The position numbers and the translations under genes were made by a program. Below the pieces are notes generated by a model, which worked only from the letters and a program-made list of their open reading frames with translations, made no database searches and was not told the DNA's origin. From Lepidurus packardi (lineage: Eukaryota; Arthropoda; Branchiopoda; Notostraca; Triopsidae), in NCBI GenBank assembly GCA_023053545.1, contig JAKZAN010000003.1:467501-531500 (forward strand): a stretch of DNA of 64,000 nt, read 5' to 3'. Within the stretch, counting starts at the first letter, position 1. Each line of letters starts with the position of its first letter. Shown here in pieces: positions 59,120 through 64,000 of this stretch.

Positions 59120-59399
59120 GTAAGAAACAAGTTGGATATATTCCCTATCACTTAGACTTAATTTGTATACCTAATTTAACCTCTACGTGTGCCAATTAAG
59201 CCAGTTCTTATCATTTCTAATAAGGATAACAGGCTATCAGTTGCCCCACAGTGCAACACGCGGTAGGTGAACTATTCGGCTTTGTTCCAACGTTTAGACA
59301 ACGCTCTGACTTTCCTAAACAGACGTTTGTTTTCACTGGCCAGTTTGAAAACTTTCCACAGTTTTATTTTTACTTTTTCTTGGTAAATTGGTTTTGTTT

Positions 59400-60001
59400 G
59401 TCACTTAGTACTGTAGAATTTAATGCTATTTAAATATTATGTGTACAATGCATGCAAGCTTTAATTTGATAATAAGTTATTCATCATTGTTTTCATAGAC
59501 AGTTTTTGTTTCTCTTGATAAAATAGGTTCCGCCCATAGAAGCAAATTTTGTTCTGTGAACCGCATCCATTTGCAACCATGGGGTTCTTCTCTGGTTTGT
59601 GCTTTTGTTGAGTTTGTCTGGATTCTTCAAAGGTTTTTGTTTAAGTATCTAAAAGCAATTTATTTCCGTATAACTAGCCGATCACAGTCATTTTAGGAGC
59701 GACGACAACGTTTTTCTTCGAAATCTGGGTTACTCCTTAATGGTCTGGCGTGCCACGGGAATTCCAAAAGTTAACATTTTCAAATGAAAACAAAAAGCAA
59801 AATATTTGACATCAATCATTGTATCTACTAGTCTTTCTAATTATGTGATATGGAAAACAAGGTGTTTCAGCTGCTGCTAAAACATTCGAGTTATTATTTT
59901 CATCGAAACATTTGACGTCGAAGTCGGCTATGACTAAGTGGTGTAGTAAGAGTGAAACAGGATTTTTGAGGTAATTGATGTCTTCTGACTTAATTTCCGT
60001 T
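59400..60001. other. No gene seen
   Basis: About 600 bp of AT-rich sequence without supported frames or repeats. Confidence 0.4.
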
Positions 60002-60205
60002 TCAAATTAAATGGCATCTAAGGCCTCGGCTATTCATGGCTACTTGTTCTCTTAGGCACAGACGTCGAAAGGAGCTTGGCAAATATCCTTCCATGATTTG
60101 GAGTTTGATCTCTTGATCGGCGTTTCTGAAGCTACATCTCGCTGCTTGTTGGCGAAGTCTTGGAGTGAATGCGTCCGTCGTCTCCCCATTTTTTTGCTCC
60201 ATCAT
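60002..60205 (-). pseudogene. Gypsy gag fragment
   Basis: Minus frame with QKNGETTDAFTPRLRQQAAR and IKLQIMEGYLPSSFRRLCLR, the capsid pattern of K02A2.6-like gypsy gag (repeat in degraded form at 61590-61670). No other parts of the element are recognisable nearby. Confidence 0.65.
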
Positions 60206-61290
60206 TCGGAACCGGAATATTCCTAGCTCGAGATTTTATTTGGGCTGGAAGTACGCCTGTGCGGTCGGTTTTACCTTAGTTATATGTTTCTTTACTTTCT
60301 GTTGACGATATTGTCTCCAGGATGTCGCGCACTTCTGAACTCGCGTAGTGCACCGTTAAAGATAAGCGTCGTTTATCAGTCGCTTGTTGCTTTACTTGGG
60401 TGTCATCTTCTTGGATTAGGATGACCAGCGCTAGCAAAAAAGTTTTCGTATTGAGCTATGGATAGTTGTGATTAGCAGAACGAGTCTGTATTAGGTAACC
60501 GTTGAAACCGTATCGCGTAAATCCAATGTCAACAAAGATCAGTAGCCCCATCTCGTGGGTACCTAGTCGTGTACTACAGTTATGGTTTTTGAACGTTTGT
60601 AAGGAAAGCCAGTGTCATTCCTTGCTCAATTGGTACTTTTCGGTTTTAATTTGAACATTTTCGACATTGTGTAATGTTAAGGGCTTCAGTTGGGAGAGGT
60701 AACGGAATGACATCTGGGAGTTTTTTTTAAATTAATTTTTAGTTGCTGATTAAACTCAAAAAGGGTACGATATGTGGGGTTATTGTGGGATTTGACAGAA
60801 ACGGTTTCTCCCCAAAATTCTTAGGAGATGAAGAGGTCTTTTAAGGGTTCTCAATTGTTTCCCATCGACTTTTCCACTTTTCATTATTGCTTCCTTGATC
60901 TATTTCATTGCTTCTAATTGTCTTGTACGTGTATACCTGTCCAGGGTGTCGACGTGACGCATTTTGCTCTCTCAGGAGGTGTTGACTTCTGTCTTGGCTG
61001 CTTCGATGGAAAATGTCACAATAACCTATTTCCAGGAGCAGCCCAATAGGAGGCAATACTGTCTCGACTTCCGGGTATACAGTTGTTGTAAGATACCTGT
61101 TGTGGTTAACAACCTCTCTTGATGTGTGTAGTAACGGACATGTAGTCTCCAATCTAAGACGTTGCACCATATAGGGAAACCACAGCGCAGTTTGCGATGA
61201 CCGTTGCCAAAAAAGCGTGTGGAATAGTTGATCGACTTCGAGACTTTCCATTGTTTCTGGAATCCTTTCTGCAGTGTAATTGCTCTGCGA
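60135..61290. repeat. Duplicated block, copy A (gag relic to LINE relic)
   Basis: Matches 61591-62575 in order and orientation, for example CATCCGTCGTCTCCCCAT-type, CTGTTGACGATAT, TATCAGTCGCTTG, AGGTAACCGTTG and the LINE fragment. Copy A has extra segments, such as 60690-60780. Divergence is roughly 10% by eye. Confidence 0.8.
60206..60840. other. Non-coding interior of duplicated block A
   Basis: No supported frame; shared with the second block and so probably the degraded interior of the gypsy element. Confidence 0.4.
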
Positions 61291-61370
61291 CGTGGGCTAA
61301 TAGCAGCATAGAGTCATGTGTCGTGCCAAGGTACCTCAAGGTACCTCATTCGGCTGGACTGTTTTGTTGG
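60841..61370 (-). pseudogene. LINE ORF2 C-terminal fragment, copy A
   Basis: Fragments align in order with the C-terminal part of the LINE at 62829-64000: RYLGTTHDSMLL with VRYLSILYDNRLKW, VETVLPPIGLLLEIG with VETGLLPLDLYLENV, and KWKSRW with KWKLRW. Frames are broken near 61150-61250. Confidence 0.65.
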
Positions 61371-61372
61371 GA

Positions 61373-61589
61373 TGTTATAAACCAAAACTGTTAAAGTAGA
61401 AACACTAGCCGGTCGGTTGTTGTTTCTAAGTAAATGCTTTATTCACTGAGCCAAACAATCCTCACTTCTCAACACTCAACCTTCTTCTCGCTCTCTGGTT
61501 CTTTTTCACGCCCCGCCCCTTAACGGGGGTGAGCGGCAACACAACCCGTCAAATTCAAATTTAAATTTTTCCATTCCATCGCCATAACA
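61373..61589 (-). repeat. Likely solo LTR between the duplicated blocks
   Basis: 217 bp beginning TGTTATAAACC and ending CGCCATAACA on the plus strand; in minus sense it has AATAAA at about 61440 and a GC box-like CCCGCCCC complement. No flanking target duplication is visible, so the call rests on the TG..CA ends, the inverted TGTTAT/ATAACA termini and the poly(A) signal. Confidence 0.5.
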
Positions 61590-61590
61590 C

Positions 61591-62575
61591 TGCTGTTGGC
61601 GGAGTCTTGGATTGAACGCATCCGTCGTCTCCCCATCGTTTTGCTCCATCTTTCGGAAGCGGAATATCCCTAGCTCGAGATTTTATTTGGGCTGGAAGTA
61701 TGCCTGTGCGAGCTATTTTACCTTAGTTATATGTATCTTTACTTTCTGTTGACGATATCGTCGCGCACTTCTTGACTCGCGTAGTGCAACGTTAAAGCTA
61801 AGCATCGTTTATCAGTCGCTTGCTGCTTTACTTGGGTGTCATCTTCTTGGATTAGGATGTCCAGCGCTACCAAAAATTTTTCGTATTGAGTTATGGATAG
61901 TTGTGATTAACTGAACGAGTCTGTATTAGGTAACCGTTGGAACCGTATCGCGTAAATCCAATGTCAACAATGACCCGTAATCCCATCTCGTGCGTACCTA
62001 GTCGTGTACTACATTTATGGTTTTTGAACGTTTGTAAGAAGGCCAGTGTCATTCCTTGCTCAAGGGTATTTTTCGGTTTTAATTTGGTTACGGTATGTGG
62101 GGTTATTGTGGGATTTGACGGAAACGGTTTCTCCCCAAAATTCTTAAGAAATGTAGAGGTCTTTTAAGGGGTTCTCAATTGTTTCCCATCGACTTTTCTA
62201 CTTTTCATTATTCTTCCTTTATCCATTTCTTTGCTTCTAATTGGCTTGTACGTGTATACCTTTCCAGGCGGTCGACATGAGGCATTTTGCTCTCTCAGGA
62301 GTTGTTGACTTCTGTCTTGGCTGCTCCGGTGGAAAATGTCACAATAACCTATTTCCAGGAGCAGCCCAATAGGAGGTAATCCTGTCTCGACTTGCGGGGC
62401 TACAGTTGTTGTAAGATACCTGTTGTGGTTAACAATCCCTCTTGATGTGTGTAGTAAAGGACATGTAATCTCGCATCTAAGACGTTGCACCATATAGGGA
62501 AACCACAGCGCAGTTTGCGATGACCGTTGCCAAAAAAAAAAAAAGTGTGGAACAGTTGATCGACTTCGAGACCGT
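61591..62575. repeat. Duplicated block, copy B
   Basis: Second copy of 60135-61290, shorter by internal deletions; starts with the gag fragment and ends with the LINE fragment. Confidence 0.8.
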
Positions 62576-62590
62576 CGATTGTTTTTGGAA
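62164..62590 (-). pseudogene. LINE ORF2 C-terminal fragment, copy B
   Basis: Near copy of 60841-61260 (VETGLPPIGLLLEIGYCD, IMKSRKVDGK). It is interrupted after 62520 by an A-run and then abuts the poly(T) of the next LINE. Confidence 0.65.
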
Positions 62591-62603
62591 GTAAGTTGAT
62601 AGT

Positions 62604-64000
62604 AAGTTTTTTTTTTTTTTTTTTTTTTTATAAATAATACCAGTGTAGGCCGTAGCCTGTTACTGGGTCTTTTATTGAGAACAGATGTGTTATTACAGCG
62701 TTAGGGGGGTAGATCGTATAGTTCATGGGAAATGCTAGTGCATTTCCCGGGGAGGGGGGGGGGGAAATGAGGGAAGTTAGTTGGGTACCTTGCTGATGTT
62801 TAGTTTATTAATCATGCATTCAATCATACTATTTGCATATTTTTATGGCTACTTCCATAAAGCTGACTAATGCAGGAAAAGCTTTAGGGCTGGTAATTAT
62901 AACTTGGGCGTTGAAATGGATTTGTGCGAGGCGTAAGTGACGAAGTAGTTGAGCCCGTTCTTTATTGAGGCGGCGACAGTGGAAGAGCAAATGTGGAATA
63001 ATTTGTTTCGATTGCTCTTGGCAGGGGCATCTATCTGAATCCGATTTTCGGATTCGCCTAAGGTAGCTTTTCGTGGGGAAGTGTGTGGTTCGAAGTTGTA
63101 CTATCTTGGAGATGATGCACCTTGGGAGGGGTATTTGGACGATTCCTCGGTGGTTGGGTTCTGGTACTAGGTCTCGGAGGGGACCATTGTTGGGTGTTCC
63201 AGCGTAGTTTCCATTTCCTCATTACTTCATTGTCAATCCATTCACGTGCTACCTTAAGGGAATCCGGGGGCGAAATCCAGAATGATTCCACAAGTGCTCT
63301 TGCCCTTTCGGTGTTTAACGTATATCTTTTGTGGTTGAGAGTTATCGGTGGGACGGGCCACTTGTTCCAGGATCTTGAGGCGAAGTGTTTTAAATTCACG
63401 TTCTCGAGGTATAGATCGAGAGGCAGTAATCCGGTTTCCACCTCCAGTGCTGCGGAAGGAGTCGAAGGTACGGCGCCTGTAATGGTGAGTAGGCCTTTTC
63501 TGTATATTTGGGTGAGGGGCTTAAGCATGGAAGTGGAAACATTACTCCATGCAGGGTATGCGTACCGTATCTTCGCGAGGGCTGTGGCTTGGAATAGGGA
63601 GCGAAGTTGTTTGCAGGACACTGCCTTAGAAATCCTTCCAAGTTTGGCGATCCTTCGTATAATGGTTTCACATTGCGCAGCCAGATAATTGATATGATGA
63701 TTCCATTTTAAACGATTATCGTAGAGGATACTCAAGTATCTCACGGATTCTTTTGGGTAGATTGTGGTATCTTCCCAAATCAGCGCCGTGCGTTCTTCGT
63801 TGTGTTTCCACGAGAAGTGGATTAGCTCCGTTTTATTGCGGGCAAATTCTAATTTGAACTTTTTGCTCCATTTCACTAGGGTGCCTAAGTTGTTCGAGAG
63901 CAACTTTATGTTTTTCTCACTTGATGAGCCGGACGTAAAGAGGAGGAGATCATCCATGAATGCTTGGACATTAAGGCGTTTCCTTTTAATGACATGTAGG
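62604..64000 (-). mobile_element. LINE element, 3' part, runs off the window
   Basis: A T-run at 62604-62630 is the poly(A) tail of a minus-strand LINE, with AATAAAAGACC (sense) about 50 nt before it. ORF2 lies upstream and continues past the window end. The 3' untranslated part is 62632-62828. Confidence 0.85.
62829..64000 (-). pseudogene. LINE ORF2, reverse transcriptase C-terminal half and tail (partial)
   Basis: From the window end the frame reads FMDDLLLF, the FMDD form of the catalytic box, then FKLEFARNKTELIHFSW, VRYLSILYDNRLKWNHHINY, LRSLFQATALAKIRYAYPAW and a C-terminal part (SRSWNKWPVPPI). At 63058 the long frame ends, but the adjacent frame carries on with a Cys/His tail (CPCQEQ..HLLFHC) down to a stop at 62829, so one frameshift near 63060-63085 breaks the gene. 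The group is Jockey/CR1-like; exact clade not determined. Confidence 0.85.

Overview
The window looks like repeat-dense, transposon-rich DNA from an invertebrate animal, most likely an arthropod. The evidence is the mix of element families: Maverick/Polinton, BEL/Pao, Ty3/gypsy with and without a baculovirus F-like envelope, hAT and LINE. Introns are very short (51-57 nt) with GT..AG borders and the sequence is AT-rich. I cannot name the species. Almost every recognisable reading frame belongs to a mobile element; I found no convincing host gene, rRNA or intact tRNA.

Region 1 (1-22 kb). The window opens inside the right part of a first Polinton (1-3343): start of DNA polymerase B, packaging ATPase, a small unknown gene and the right terminal repeat. 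A gypsy gag relic and a solo LTR with 5-bp target duplications follow. From 4.7 to 17 kb there is a nest: an old BEL/Pao pol-gag relic appears on both sides of a ZMYM1-like hAT transposon (about 5295-14808), and a young full-length BEL/Pao element (7987-13949, identical 307-bp LTRs, intact 1767-codon polyprotein) has inserted into the hAT transposase. Two broken LINEs fill 17-22 kb, one on each strand.

Region 2 (22-42.4 kb). This is a second nest of three layers. A hAT element (21994-42423) with a truncated transposase gene holds a decayed gypsy element (22295-41658, only 95-bp LTRs). Its 5' LTR region holds a complete 14.6-kb Polinton (26920-41519) with long terminal inverted repeats. That Polinton carries cysteine protease, major capsid, core, penton, integrase, DNA polymerase B and several uncharacterised genes on the minus strand, plus one acidic-repeat gene on the plus strand. 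Comparison with the first copy shows that the packaging ATPase was removed by a deletion of about 1.06 kb and that polB carries two stops and a 2-nt deletion, while two other apparent breaks in polB are short introns. The Polinton is flanked by a perfect 119-bp direct repeat in place of the usual 5-6 bp duplication.

Region 3 (42.4-57.4 kb). A minisatellite and a ~130-bp satellite precede an env-bearing gypsy/errantivirus-like provirus (44608-57385) with gag, pol and an intact baculovirus F-like envelope frame. Its left LTR is split by a 3457-bp DNA element with perfect terminal inverted repeats (44805-48261) that has no recognised transposase but carries internal GACGT-rich arrays and exon-like segments.

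Region 4 (57.4-64 kb). Unassigned sequence with exon-like pieces, a duplicated block of gypsy-gag plus LINE relics around a likely solo LTR, and the 3' part of a younger LINE with a poly(A) tail that runs off the window.
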